A stretch of 64,000 nt of DNA, taken from assembly GCA_934045905.1 (NCBI GenBank), contig CAKOGZ010000157.1:1-64000 (forward strand), written 5' to 3'. A program made the translations under genes and the position numbers. Origin of the DNA: Leuctra nigra (Eukaryota > Arthropoda > Insecta > Plecoptera > Leuctridae). The notes under the pieces are model-generated. The model was not told the origin of the DNA and searched no databases. It worked only from the letters and a program-made list of their open reading frames with translations. Within the stretch, counting starts at the first letter, position 1. The number at the start of each line of letters is the position of its first letter. Below, piece after piece: positions 49,601 to 62,622 of the stretch.

Positions 49601-51610
49601 ATACAGGTTAGCGAAGCGAGCGTAGCTGACTCATCACAAGCTTTAACCTCCATTGACTAAAAAATGGATGAAAACCTAGGAAATGAGGAAAATCTAAGGA
49701 ACATTGTTAATTGTTACATTGTTACCTTTGTAGGCTAACCTACATTGTTGGTCAATATACATTGACAAAAAAATGGATGAAAATCTATCGGGGGTCGACC
49801 CATCAGCTTCTGAATAACATGAACAGTTAATTCCGGCGAATCGGAGAGTCTGACATAAAAAAGTGTTTCTACACTTTTTAAGCCTCTCACCATCTACTAT
49901 ATAGGGTAACGTTGTCAACTCTCTTAGAGTAATAGATTCGTCACAAAGTAGGAAACAAATAAAAAAATATCAATATGAGCTACTTCTAAAGTGGCACCCC
50001 CCTATTTTTATCGAATTTTCTTGAAGCCTACACAACGTTATGCCGAGAAATGAAATAAAACACTTTTCGAATATAATAGGCTTAACATTAACATGTAAAA
50101 AAAAATCTCCCCTCTGCCTCCTGGAGTCGCCCGACGTTGCCCGGTCAGATAATTTTATAATAAAGTTAGGTTAGGGTAGGTTAGCGAAGCGAGCGAAGCG
50201 AGCGTAGCTGACCCTTAACAAGCTTTAACCTACAGTGACAAAAAATTGATGAAAACCTATCAGGATTGTTCCCTTCTGCTTCTGAAGGACATAAACTAAG
50301 AAATGCGGCGTATCGGAGCGTCTGACAGAAAAAAGTGTTTCTGCACTTTTTAAGCCTCTCTCCATCATCTATATGGTGTATCATTTTCAGCTCTCTAAGA
50401 GTAATAGATTCGTCACAAAGTAGGAAACAAACAAAACTTTTTCAATATGACCTACTTCTAAAGTGGCACCCCCCTGTTTTTATCGAATTCTCTTGATGCC
50501 TACACAACGTTATGCCGAGAAATGTAATAAAACACTTTTCGCAAAAAAATAGGCTTATAAATAAAATTATAAAAAAGAACCCCACTCTGCCCCCTTGGAG
50601 TCGCCCGACGCTGCCCTGTCAGATTACTATATAATAAAGTTAGGTTAATACAGCTTAGCGAAGCGAGCGTAGCTGACTCATCACAAGCTTTAACCTCCAT
50701 TGACTAAAAAATGGATGAAAACCTAGGAAATGAGGAAAATCTAAGGAACATTGTTAATTGTTACATTGTTACCTTTGTAGGCTAACCTACATTGTTGGTC
50801 AATATACATTGACAAAAAAATGGATGAAAATCTATCGGGGGTCGACCCATCAGCTTCTGAATAACATGAACAGTTAATTCCGGCGAATCGGAGAGTATGA
50901 CATAAAAAAGTGTTTCTGCACTTTTTAATCCTCTCACCATCTACTATATAGGGTAACGTTGTCAACTCTCTTAGAGTAATAGATTCGTCACAAAGTAGGA
51001 AACAAATAAAAAAATATCAATATGAGCTACTTCTAAAGTAACACCCCCCTATTTTTATCGAATTTTCTTGAAGCCTACACAACGTTATGCCGAGAAATGA
51101 AATAAAACACTTTTCGAAAAAAAATAGGCTTATAAATAAAATTATAAAAAAGAACCCCACTCTGCCCCCTTGGAGTCGCCCGACGCTGCCCTGTCAGATT
51201 ATTATATAATAAAGTTAGGTTAATACAGGTTAGCGAAGCGAGCGTAGCTGACTCATCACAAGCTTTAACCTCCATTGACTAAAAAATGGATGAAAACCTA
51301 GGAAATGAGGAAAATCTAAGGAACATTGTAAATTGTTACATTGTTACCTTTGTAGGCTAACCTACATTGTTGGTCAATATACATTGACAAAAAAATGGAT
51401 GAAAACCTAGGAAATGATGAAAATCTAAGGAACATTGTTAATTGTGACATTGTTACCTTTGTAGGCTAACCTACATTGTTGGTCAATATACATTGACAAA
51501 AAAATGGATGAAAATCTATCGGGGGTGAACCCATCAGCTTCTGAATAACATGAACAGTTAATTCCGGCGAATCGGAGAGTCTGACATAAAAAAGTGTTTC
51601 TGCACTTTTT
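46636..51610. repeat. Block 17: three trimers of the diverged right-hand lineage
   Basis: Units 85-93 start at 46636, 47099, 47674, 48249, 48730, 49305, 49880, 50352 and 50927. Betas are R form (CAGCTTAGCG, GAGAGTATGAC). Gammas have TAAAGTAACACC and AAATAAAATT. Periods are 1631 and 1622 bp. The last unit (50927-51610) is a gamma-prime: a gamma 5' part with two 109-bp modules and the GGGGGTGAACCC end of beta-prime. Confidence 0.93.
50927..51610. repeat. Gamma-prime hybrid unit (684 bp)
   Basis: The unit opens like a right-hand gamma (AATCCTCTCACC, TAAAGTAACACC) but continues with the tandem module pair, GTAAATTG, GTGACATTG and GGGGGTGAACCC, all diagnostic of beta-prime. The switch lies in the shared middle, which is what unequal crossover between gamma and beta-prime predicts. 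Confidence 0.88.
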
Positions 51611-54600
51611 AAGCCTCTCACCATCTACTATATAGGGTAACGTTGTCAACTCTCTTAGAGTAATAGATTCGTCACAAAGTAGGAAACAAATAAAAAAATA
51701 TCAATATGAGCTACTTCTAAAGTGGCACCCCCCTATTTTTATCGAATTTTCTTGAAGCCTACACAACGTTATGCCGAGAAATGAAATAAAACACTTTTCG
51801 AAAATAATAGGCTTAACATTAACATGTAAAAAAAAATCTCCCCTCTGCCTCCTGGAGTCGCCCGACGTTGCCCGGTCAGATAATTTTATAATGAAGTTAG
51901 GTTAGGGTAGGTTAGCGAAGCGAGCGAAGCGAGCGTAGCTGACCCTTAACAAGCTTTAACCTACAGTGACAAAAAATTGATGAAAACCTATCAGGATTGT
52001 GCCCTTCTGCTTCTGAAGGACATAAACTAAGAAATGCGGCGTATCGGAGCGTCTGACAGAAAAAGTGTTTCTGCACTTTTTAAGCCTCTCTCCATCATCT
52101 ATTTGGTGTATCATTTTCAGCTCTCTAAGAGTAATAGATTCGTCACAAAGTAGGAAACAAACAAAACTTTTTCAATATGAGCTACTTCTAAAGTGGCACC
52201 CCCCTGTTTTTATCGAATTTTCTTGATGCCTACACAACGTTTTGCCGAGAAATGTAATAAAACACTTTTCGCAAAAAAATAGGCTTATAAATCAAATTAT
52301 AAAAAAGAACCCCACTCTGCCCCCTTGGAGTCGCCCGACGCTGCCCTGTCAGATTATTATATAATAAAGTTAGGTTAATACAGGTTAGCGAAGCGAGCGT
52401 AGCTGACTCATCACAAGCTTTAACCTCCATTGACTAAAAAATGGATGAAAACCTAGGAAATGAGGAAAATCTAAGGAACATTGTTAATTGTTACATTGTT
52501 ACCTTTGTAGGCTAACCTACATTGTTGGTCAATATACATTGACAAAAAAATGGATGAAAATCTATCGGGGGTCGACCCATCAGCTTCTGAATAACATGAA
52601 CAGTTAATTCCGGCGAATCGGAGAGTCTGACATAAAAAAGTGTTTCTGCACTTTTTAAGCCTCTCACCATCTACTTTATAGGGTAACGTTGTCAACTCTC
52701 TTAGAGTAATAGATTCTTCACAAAGTAGGAAACAAATAAAAAAATATCAATATGAGCTACTTCTAAAGTGGCACCCCCCTATTTTTATCGAATTTTCTTG
52801 AAGCCTACACAACGTTATGCCGAGAAATGAAATAAAACACTTTTCGAAAAAAAATAGGCTTATAAATATAATTATAAAAAAGAACCCCACTCTGCCCCCT
52901 TGGAGTCGCCCGACGCTGCCCTGTCAGATTATTATATAATAAAGTTAGGTTAATACAGGTTAGCGAAGCGAGCGTAGCTGACTCATCACAAGCTTTAACC
53001 TCCATTGACTAAAAAATGGATGAAAACCTAGGAAATGAGGAAAATCTAAGGAACATTGTTAATTGTTACATTGTTACGTTTGTAGGCTAACCTACATTGT
53101 TGGTCAATATACATTGACAAAAAAATGGATGAAAATCTATCGGGGGTCGACCCATCAGCTTCTGAATAACATGAACAGTTAATTCTGGCGAATCGGAGAG
53201 TCTGACATAAAAAAGTGTTTCTACACTTTTTAAGCCTCTCACCATCTACTATATAGGGTAACGTTGTCAACTCTCTTAGAGTAATAGATTCGTCACAAAG
53301 TAGGAAACAAATAAAAAAATATCAATATGAGCTACTTCTAAAGTGGCACCCCCCTATTTTTATCGAATTTTCTTGAAGCCTACACAACGTTATGCCGAGA
53401 AATGAAATAAAACACTTTTCGAAAATAATAGGCTTAACATTAACATGTAAAAAAAAATCTCCCCTCTGCCTCCTGGAGTCGCCCGACGTTGCCCGGTCAG
53501 ATAATTTTATAATAAAGTTAGGTTAGGGTAGTTTAGCGAAGCGAGCGAAGCGAGCGAAGCGAGCGTAGCTGACCCTTAACAAGCTTTAACCTACAGTGAC
53601 AAAAAATTGATGAAAACCTATCAGGATTGTGCCCTTCTGCTTCTGAAGGACATAAACTAAGAAATGCGGCGTATCGGAGCGTCTGACAGAAAAAAGTGTT
53701 TCTGCACTTTTTAAGCCTCTCTCCATCATCTATATGGTGTATAATTTTCAGCTCTCTAAGAGTAATAGATTCGTCACAAAGTAGGAAACAAACAAAACTT
53801 TTTCAATATGACCTACTTCTAAAGTGGCACCCCCCTGTTTTTATCGAATTTTCTTGATGCCTACACAACGTTATGCCGAGAAATGTAATAAAACACTTTT
53901 CGAAAAAAAATAGGCTTATAAATAAAATTATAAAAAAGAACCCCACTCTGCCCCCTTGGAGTCGCCCGACGCTGCCCTGTCAGATTATTATATAATAAAG
54001 TTAGGTTAATACAGGTTAGCGAAGCGAGCGTAGCTGACTCATCACAAGCTTTAACCTCCATTGACTAAAAAATGGATGAAAACCTAGGAAATGAGGAAAA
54101 TCTAAGGAACATTGTTAATTGTTACATTGTTACCTTTGTAGGCTAACCTACATTGTTGGTCAATATACATTGACAAAAAAATGGATGAAAATCTATCGGG
54201 GGTCGACCCATCAGCTTCTGAATAACATGAACAGTTAATTCCGGCGAATCGGAGAGTCTGACATAAAAAAGTGTTTCTGCACTTTTTAAGCCTCTCACCA
54301 TCTACTTTATAGGGTAACGTTGTCAACTCTCTTAGAGTAATAGATTCGTCACAAAGTAGGAAACAAATAAAAAAATATCAATATGAGCTACTTCTAAAGT
54401 GGCACCCCCCTATTTTTATCGAATTTTCTTGAAGCCTACACAACGTTATGCCGAGAAATGAAATAAAACGTTTTTCGAAAAAAAATAGGCTTATAAATAT
54501 AATTATAAAAAAGAACCCCACTCTGCCCCCTTGGAGTCGCCCGACGCTGCCCTGTCAGATTATTATATAATAAAGTTAGGTTAATACAGGTTAGCGAAGC

Positions 54601-54862
54601 GAGCGTAGCTGACTCATCACAAGCTTTAACCTCCATTGACTAAAAAATGGATGAAAACCTAGGAAATGAGGAAAATCTAAGGAACATTGTTAATTGTTAC
54701 ATTGTTACCTTTGTAGGCTAACCTACATTGTTGGTCAATATACATTGACAAAAAAATGGATGAAAATCTATCGGGGGTCGACCCATCAGCTTCTGAATAA
54801 CATGAACAGTTAATTCTGGCGAATCGGAGAGTCTGACATAAAAAAGTGTTTCTACACTTTTT
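51611..54862. repeat. Block 18: canonical-lineage trimers inside the right-hand region
   Basis: Units 94-99 start at 51611, 52082, 52657, 53232, 53713 and 54288. Alpha, betaQ and gamma at 51611-53231 resemble units 82-84 (6596 bp upstream), including the A deletion and TATAATGAAG. The second trimer has betaH. The alpha at 53232 has GTATAATTTT, which removes the minus-strand start codon. Confidence 0.92.
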
Positions 54863-57647
54863 AAGCCTCTCACCATCTACTATATAGGGTAACGTTGTCA
54901 ACTCTCTTAGAGTAATAGATTCGTCACAAAGTAGGAAACAAATAAAAAAATATCAATATGAGCTACTTCTAAAGTGGCACCCCCCTATTTTTATCGAATT
55001 TTCTTGAAGCCTACACAACGTTATGCCGAGAAATGAAATAAAACACTTTTCGAAAATAATAGGCTTAACATTAACATGTAAAAAAAAATCTCCCCTCTGC
55101 CTCCTGGAGTCGCCCGACGTTGCCCGGTCAGATAATTTTATAATAAAGTTAGGTTAGGGTAGGTTAGCGAAGCGAGCGAAGCGAGCGAAGCGAGCGTAGC
55201 TGACCCTTAACAAGCTTTAACCTTTTGTGACAAAAAATTGATGAAAACCTATCAGGATTGTGCCCTTCTGCTTCTGAAGGACATAAACTAAGAAATGCGG
55301 CGTATCGGAGCGTCTGACAGAAAAAAGTGTTTCTGCACTTTTTAAGCCTCTCTCCATCATCTATATGGTGTATCATTTTCAGCTCTCTAAGAGTAATAGA
55401 TTCGTCACAAAGTAGGAAACAAACAAAACTTTTTCAATATGACCTACTTCTAAAGTGGCACCCCCCTGTTTTTATCGAATTTTCTTGATGCCTACACAAC
55501 GTTATGCCGAGAAATGTAATAAAACACTTTTCGAAAAAAAATAGGCTTATAAATAAAATTATAAAAAAGAACCCCACTCTGCCCCCTTGGAGTCGCCCGA
55601 CGCTGCCCTGTCAGATTATTATATAATAAAGTTTGGTTAATACAGGTTAGCGAAGCGAGCGTAGTTGACTCATCACAAGCTTTAACCTCCATTGACTAAA
55701 AAATGGATAAAAACCTAGGAAATGAGGAAAATCTAAGGAACATTGTAAATTGTTACATTGTTACCTTTGAAGGCTAACCTACATTGTTGGTCAATATACA
55801 TTGACAAAAAAATGGATGAAAACCTAGGAAATGATGAAAATCTAAGGAACATTGTTAATTGTGACATTGTTACCTTTGTAGGCTAACCTACATTGTTAGT
55901 CAATATACATTGACAAAAAAATGGATGAAAATCTATCGGGGGTGAACCCATCAGCTTCTGAATAACATGAACAGTTAATTCCGGCGAATCGGAGAGTCTG
56001 ACATAAAAAAGTGTTTCTGCACTTTTTAAGCCTCTCACCATCTACTATATAGGGTAACGTTGTCAACTCTCTTAGAGTAATAGATTCGTCACAAAGTAGG
56101 AAACAAATAAAAAAATATCAATATGAGCTACTTCTAAAGTGGCACCCCCCTATTTTTATCGAATTTTCTTGAAGCCTACACAACGTTATGCCGAGAAATG
56201 AAATAAAACACTTTTCGAAAATAATAGGCTTAACATTAACATGTAAAAAAAAATCTCCCCTCTGCCTCCTGGAGTCGCCCGACGTTGCCCGGTCAGATAA
56301 TTTTATAATGAAGTTAGGTTAGGGTAGGTTAGCGAAGCGAGCGAAGCGAGCGTAGCTGACCCTTAACAAGCTTTAACCTACAGTGACAAAAAATTGATGA
56401 AAACCTATCAGGATTGTGCCCTTCTGCTTCTGAAGGACATAACCTAAGAAATGCGGCGTATCGGAGCGTCTGACAGAAAAAGTGTTTCTGCACTTTTTAA
56501 GCCTCTCTCCATCATCTATATGGTGTATCATTTTCAGCTCTCTAAGAGTAATAGATTCGTCACAAAGTAGGAAACAAACAAAACTTTTTCAATATGACCT
56601 ACTTCTAAAGTGGCACCCCCCTGTTTTTATCGAATTTTCTTGATGCCTACACAACGTTATGCCGAGAAATGTAATAAAACACTTTTCGCAAAAAAATAGG
56701 CTTATAAATAAAATTATAAAAAAGAACCCCACTCTGCCCCCTTGAGTCGCCCGACGCTGCCCTGTCAGATTATTATATAATAAAGTAAGGTTAATACAGC
56801 TTAGCGAAGCGAGCGTAGCTGACTCATCACAAGCTTTAACCTCCATTGACTAAAAAATGGATGAAAACCTAGGAAATGAAGAAAATCTAAGGAACATTGT
56901 TAATTGTTACATTGTTACCTTTGTAGGCTAACCTACATTGTTGGTCAATATACATTGACAAAAAAATGGATGAAAATCTATCGGGGGTCGACCCATCAGC
57001 TTCTGAATAACATGAACAGTTAATTCCGGCGAATCGGAGAGTATGACATAAAAAAGTGTTTCTGCACTTTTTAAGCCTCTCACCATCTACTATATAGGGT
57101 AACGTTGTCAACTCTCTTAGAGTAATAGATTCGTCACAAAGTAGGAAACAAATAAAAAAATATCAATATGAGCTACTTCTAAAGTAACACCCCCCTATTT
57201 TTATCGAATTTTCTTGAAGCCTACACAACGTTATGCCGAGAAATGAAATAAAACAGTTTTCGAAAAAAAATAGGCTTATAAATAAAATTATAAAAAAGAA
57301 CCCCACTCTGCCCCCTTGGAGTCGCCCGACGCTGCCCTGTCAGATTATTATATAATAAAGTTAGGTTAATACAGGTTAGCGAAGCGAGCGTAGCTGACTC
57401 ATCACAAGCTTTAACCTCCATTGACTAAAAAATGGATGAAAACCTAGGAAATGAGGAAAATCTAAGGAACATTGTTAATTGTTACATTGTTACCTTTGTA
57501 GGCTAACCTACATTGTTGGTCAATATACATTGACAAAAAAATGGATGAAAATCTATCGGGGGTCGACCCATCAGCTTCTGAATAACATGAACAGTTAATT
57601 CCGGCGAATCGGAGAGTCTGACATAAAAAAGTGTTTCTACACTTTTT
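54863..57647. repeat. Block 19: alpha3-beta'-alpha2-betaR-gamma pentamer
   Basis: Units 100-104 start at 54863, 55344, 56028, 56499 and 57073. This is where canonical alpha-beta' meets right-hand beta and gamma. The beta-prime has several private changes (GTTTGGTT, GGATAAAAAC, TTGAAGGC, TTAGTCAAT). The beta is 574 bp (CCTTGAGTCG). Confidence 0.92.
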
Positions 57648-59268
57648 AAGCCTCTCACCATCTACTATATAGGGTAACGTTGTCAACTCTCTTAGAGTAA
57701 TAGATTCGTCACAAAGTAGGAAACAAATAAAAAAATATCAATATGAGCTACTTCTAAAGTGGCACCCCCCTATTTTTATCGAATTTTCTTGAAGCCTACA
57801 CAACGTTATGCCGAGAAATGAAATAAAACACTTTTCGAATATAATAGGCTTAACATTAACATGTAAAAAAAAATCTCCCCTCTGCCTCCTGGAGTCGCCC
57901 GACGTTGCCCGGTCTGATAATTTTATAATAAAGTTAGGTTAGGGTAGGTTAGCGAAGCGAGCGAAGCGAGCGTAGCTGACCCTTAACAAGCTTTAACCTA
58001 CAGTGACAAAAAATTGATGAAAACCTATCAGGATTGTGCCCTTCTGCTTCTGAAGGACATAAACTAAGAAATGCGGCGTATCGGAGCGTCTGACAGAAAA
58101 AAGAGTTTTTGCACTTTTTAAGCCTCTCTCCATCATCTATATGGTGTATCATTTTCAGCTCTCTAAGAGTAATAGATTCGTCACAAAGTAGGAAACAAAC
58201 AAAACTTTTTCAATATGACCTACTTCTAAAGTGGCACCCCCCTGTTTTTATCGAATTTTCTTGATGCCTACACAACGTTATGCCGAGAAATGTAATAAAA
58301 CACTTTTCGCAAAATAATAGGCTTATAAATAAAATTATAAAAAAGAACCCCACTCTGCCCCCTTGAGTCGCCCGACGCTGCCCTGTCAGATTATTATATA
58401 ATAAAGTAAGGTTAATACAGCTTAGCGAAGCGAGCGTAGCTGACTCATCACAAGCTTTAACCTCCATTGACTAAAAAATGGATGAAAACCTAGGAAATGA
58501 AGAAAATCTAAGGAACATTGTTAATTGTTACATTGTTACCTTTGTAGGCTAACCTACATTGTTGGTCAATATACATTGACAAAAAAATGGATGAAAATCT
58601 ATCGGGGGTCGACCCATCAGCTTCTGAATAACATGAACAGTTAATTCCGGCGAATCGGAGAGTATGACATAAAAAAGTGTTTCTGCACTTTTTAAGCCTC
58701 TCACCATCTACTATATAGGGTAACGTTGTCAACTCTCTTAGAGTAATAGATTCGTCACAAAGTAGGAAACAAATAAAAAAATATCAATATGAGCTACTTC
58801 TAAAGTAACACCCCCCTATTTTTATCGAATTTTCTTGAAGCCTACACAACGTTATGCCGAGAAATGAAATAAAACAGTTTTCGAAAAAAAATAGGCTTAT
58901 AAATAAAATTATAAAAAAGAACCCCACTCTGCCCCCTTGGAGTCGCCCGACGCTGCCCTGTCAGATTATTATATAATAAAGTTAGGTTAATACAGGTTAG
59001 CGAAGCGAGCGTAGCTGACTCATCACAAGCTTTAACCTCCATTGACTAAAAAATGGATGAAAACCTAGGAAATGAGGAAAATCTAAGGAACATTGTTAAT
59101 TGTTACATTGTTACCTTTGTAGGCTAACCTACATTGTTGGTCAATATACATTGACAAAAAAATGGATGAAAATCTATCGGGGGTCGACCCATCAGCTTCT
59201 GAATAACATGAACAGTTAATTCCGGCGAATCGGAGAGTCTGACATAAAAAAGTGTTTCTACACTTTTT
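57648..59268. repeat. Block 20: alpha2-betaR-gamma trimer
   Basis: Units 105-107 start at 57648, 58120 and 58694. It repeats 56499-57647 at 1621 bp, including the missing G in CCTTGAGTCG and AAAGTAAGG. The alpha has GGTCTGATAA and GAGTTTTTGC. Confidence 0.93.
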
Positions 59269-61575
59269 AAGCCTCTCACCATCTACTATATAGGGTAACG
59301 TTGTCAACTCTCTTAGAGTAATAGATTCGTCACAAAGTAGGAAACAAATAAAAAAATATCAATATGAGCTACTTCTAAAGTGGCACCCCCCTATTTTTAT
59401 CGAATTTTCTTGAAGCCTACACAACGTTATGCCGAGAAATGAAATAAAACACTTTTCGAATATAATAGGCTTAACATTAACATGTAAAAAAAAATCTCCC
59501 CTCTGCCTCCTGGAGTCGCCCGACGTTGCCCGGTCTGATAATTTTATAATAAAGTTAGGTTAGGGTAGGTTAGCGAAGCGAGCGAAGCGAGCGTAGCTGA
59601 CCCTTAACAAGCTTTAACCTACAGTGACAAAAAATTGATGAAAACCTATCAGGATTGTGCCCTTCTGCTTCTGGAGGACATAAACTAAGAAATGCGGCGT
59701 ATCGGAGCGTCTGACAGAAAAAAGAGTTTTTGCACTTTTTAAGCCTCTCTTCATCATCTATATGGTGTATCATTTTCAGCTCTCTAAGAGTAATAGATTC
59801 GTCACAAAGTAGGAAACAAACAAAACTTTTTCAATATGACCTACTTCTAAAGTGGCACCCCCCTGTTTTTATCGAATTCTCTTGATGCCTACACAACGTT
59901 ATGCCGAGAAATGTAATAAAACACTTTTCGCAAAAAAATAGGCTTATAAATAAAATTATAAAAAAGAACCCCACTCTGCCCCCTTGGAGTCGCCCGACGC
60001 TGCCCTGTCAGATTATAATATAATAAAGTTAGGTTAATACAGCTTAGCGAAGCGAGCGTAGCTGACTCATCACAAGCTTTAACCTCCATTGACTAAAAAA
60101 TGGATGAAAACCTAGGAAATGAGGAAAATCTAAGGAACATTGTTAATTGTTACATTGTTACCTTTGTAGGCTAACCTACATTGTTGGTCAATATACATTG
60201 ACAAAAAAAATGGATGAAAATCTATCGGGGGTCGACCCATCAGCTTCTGAATAACATGAACAGTTAATTCCGGCGAATCGGAGAGTATGACATAAAAAAG
60301 TGTTTCTGCACTTTTTAAGCCTCTCACCATCTACTATATAGGGTAACGTTGTCAACTCTCTTAGAGTAATAGATTCGTCACAAAGTAGGAAACAAATACA
60401 AAAATATCAATATGAGCTACTTCTAAAGTAACACCCCCCTATTTTTATCGAATTTTCTTGAAGCCTACACAACGTTATGCCGAGAAATGAAATAAAACAC
60501 TTTTCGAAAAAAAATAGGCTTATAAATAAAATTATAAAAAAGAACCCCACTCTGCCCCCTTGGAGTCGCCCGACGCTGCCCTGTCAGATTATTATATAAT
60601 AAAGTTAGGTTAATACAGGTTAGCGAAGCGAGCGTAGCTGACTCATCACAAGCTTTAACCTCCATTGACTAAAAAATGGATGAAAACCTAGGAAATGAGG
60701 AAAATCTAAGGAACATTGTAAATTGTTACATTGTTACCTTTGTAGGCTAACCTACATTGTTGGTCAATATACATTGACAAAAAAATGGATGAAAACCTAG
60801 GAAATGATGAAAATCTAAGGAACATTGTTAATTGTGACATTGTTACCTTTGTAGGCTAACCTACATTGTTGGTCAATATACATTGACAAAAAAATGGATG
60901 AAAATCTATCGGGGGTCGACCCATCAGCTTCTGAATAACATGAACAGTTAATTCCGGCGAATCGGAGAGTCTGACATAAAAAAGTGTTTCTGCACTTTTT
61001 AAGCCTCTTACCATCTACTTTATAGGGTAACGTTGTCAACTCTCTTAGAGTAATAGATTCGTCACAAAGTAGGAAACAAATAAAAAAATATCAATATGAG
61101 CTACTTCTAAAGTGGCACCCCCCTGTTTTTATCGAATTTTCTTGAAGCCTACACAACGTTATGCCGAGAAATGAAATAAAACACTTTTCGAAAAAAAATA
61201 GGCTTATAAATAAAATTATAAAAAAGAACCCCACTCTGCCCCCTTGGAGTCGCCCGACGCTGCCCTGTCAGATTATTATATAATAAAGTTAGGTTAATAC
61301 AGGTTAGCGAAGCGAGCGTAGCTGACTCATCACAAGCTTTAACCTCCATTGACTAAAAAATGGATGAAAACCTAGGAAATGAGGAAAATCTAAGGAACAT
61401 TGTTAATTGTTACATTGTTACCTTTGTAGGCTAACCTACATTGTTGGTCAATATACATTGACAAAAAAATGGATGAAAATCTATCGGGGGTCGACCCATC
61501 AGCTTCTGAATAACATGAACAGTTAATTCTGGCGAATCGGAGAGTCTGACATAAAAAAGTGTTTCTACACTTTTT
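59269..61575. repeat. Block 21: alpha2-betaR-gamma'-gamma
   Basis: Units 108-111 start at 59269, 59741, 60317 and 61001. The gamma-prime at 60317-61000 is followed by a gamma rather than alpha, the only such order in the window. That gamma begins AAGCCTCTTACC and has CCCTGTTTTT like beta. The beta is 576 bp with one extra A near 60203. Confidence 0.92.
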
Positions 61576-62622
61576 AAGCCTCTCACCATCTACTATATAG
61601 GGTAACGTTGTCAACTCTCTTAGAGTAATAGATTCGTCACAAAGTAGGAAACAAATAAAAAAATATCAATATGAGCTACTTCTAAAGTGGCACCCCCCTA
61701 TTTTTATCGAATTTTCTTGAAGCCTACACAACGTTATGCCGAGAAATGAAATAAAACACTTTTCGAAAATAATAGGCTTAACATTAACATGTAAAAAAAA
61801 ATCTCCCCTCTGCCTCCTGGAGTCGCCCGACGTTTCCCGGTCAGATAATTTTATAATAAAGTTAGGTTAGGGTAGGTTAGCGAAGCGAGCGAAGCGAGCG
61901 TAGCTGACCCTTAACAAGCTTTAACCTACAGTGACAAAAAATTGATGAAAACCTATCAGGATTGTGCCCTTCTGCTTCTGAAGGACATAAACTAAGAAAT
62001 GCGGCGTATCGGAGCGTCTGACAGAAAAAAGTGTTTCTGCACTTTTTAAGCCTCTCTCCATCATCTATATGGTGTATCATTTTCAGCTCTCTAAGAGTAA
62101 TAGATTCGTCACAAAGTAGGAAACAAACAAAACTTTTTCAATATGACCTACTTCTAAAGTGGCAACCCCCTGTTTTTATCGAATTTTCTTGATGCCTACA
62201 CAACGTTATGCCGAGAAATGTAATAAAACACTTTTCGCAAAAAAATAGGCTTATAAATAAAATTATAAAAAATAACCCCACTCTGCCCCCTTGGAGTCGC
62301 CCGACGCTGCCCTGTCAGATTATTATATAATAAAGTTAGGTTAATACAGCTTAGCGAAGCGAGCGTAGCTGACTCATCACAAGCTTTAACCTCCATTGAC
62401 TAAAAAATGGATGAAAACCTAGGAAATGAAGAAAATCTAAGGAACATTGTTAATTGTTACATTGTTACCTTTGTAGGCTAACCTACATTGTTGGTCAATA
62501 TACATTGACAAAAAAATGGATGAAAATCTATCGGGGGTCGACCCATCAGCTTCTGAATAACATAAACAGTTAATTCCGGCGAATCGGAGAGTCTGACATA
62601 AAAAAGTGTTTCTACACTTTTT
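61576..62622. repeat. Block 22: alpha2-beta dimer without gamma
   Basis: Units 112-113 start at 61576 and 62048. The beta opens as R form (CAGCTTAGCG) but ends with GAGAGTCTGAC and TTTCTACAC, the gamma ending, and is followed by alpha. It is therefore a beta/gamma recombinant that removed one unit. Confidence 0.9.
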
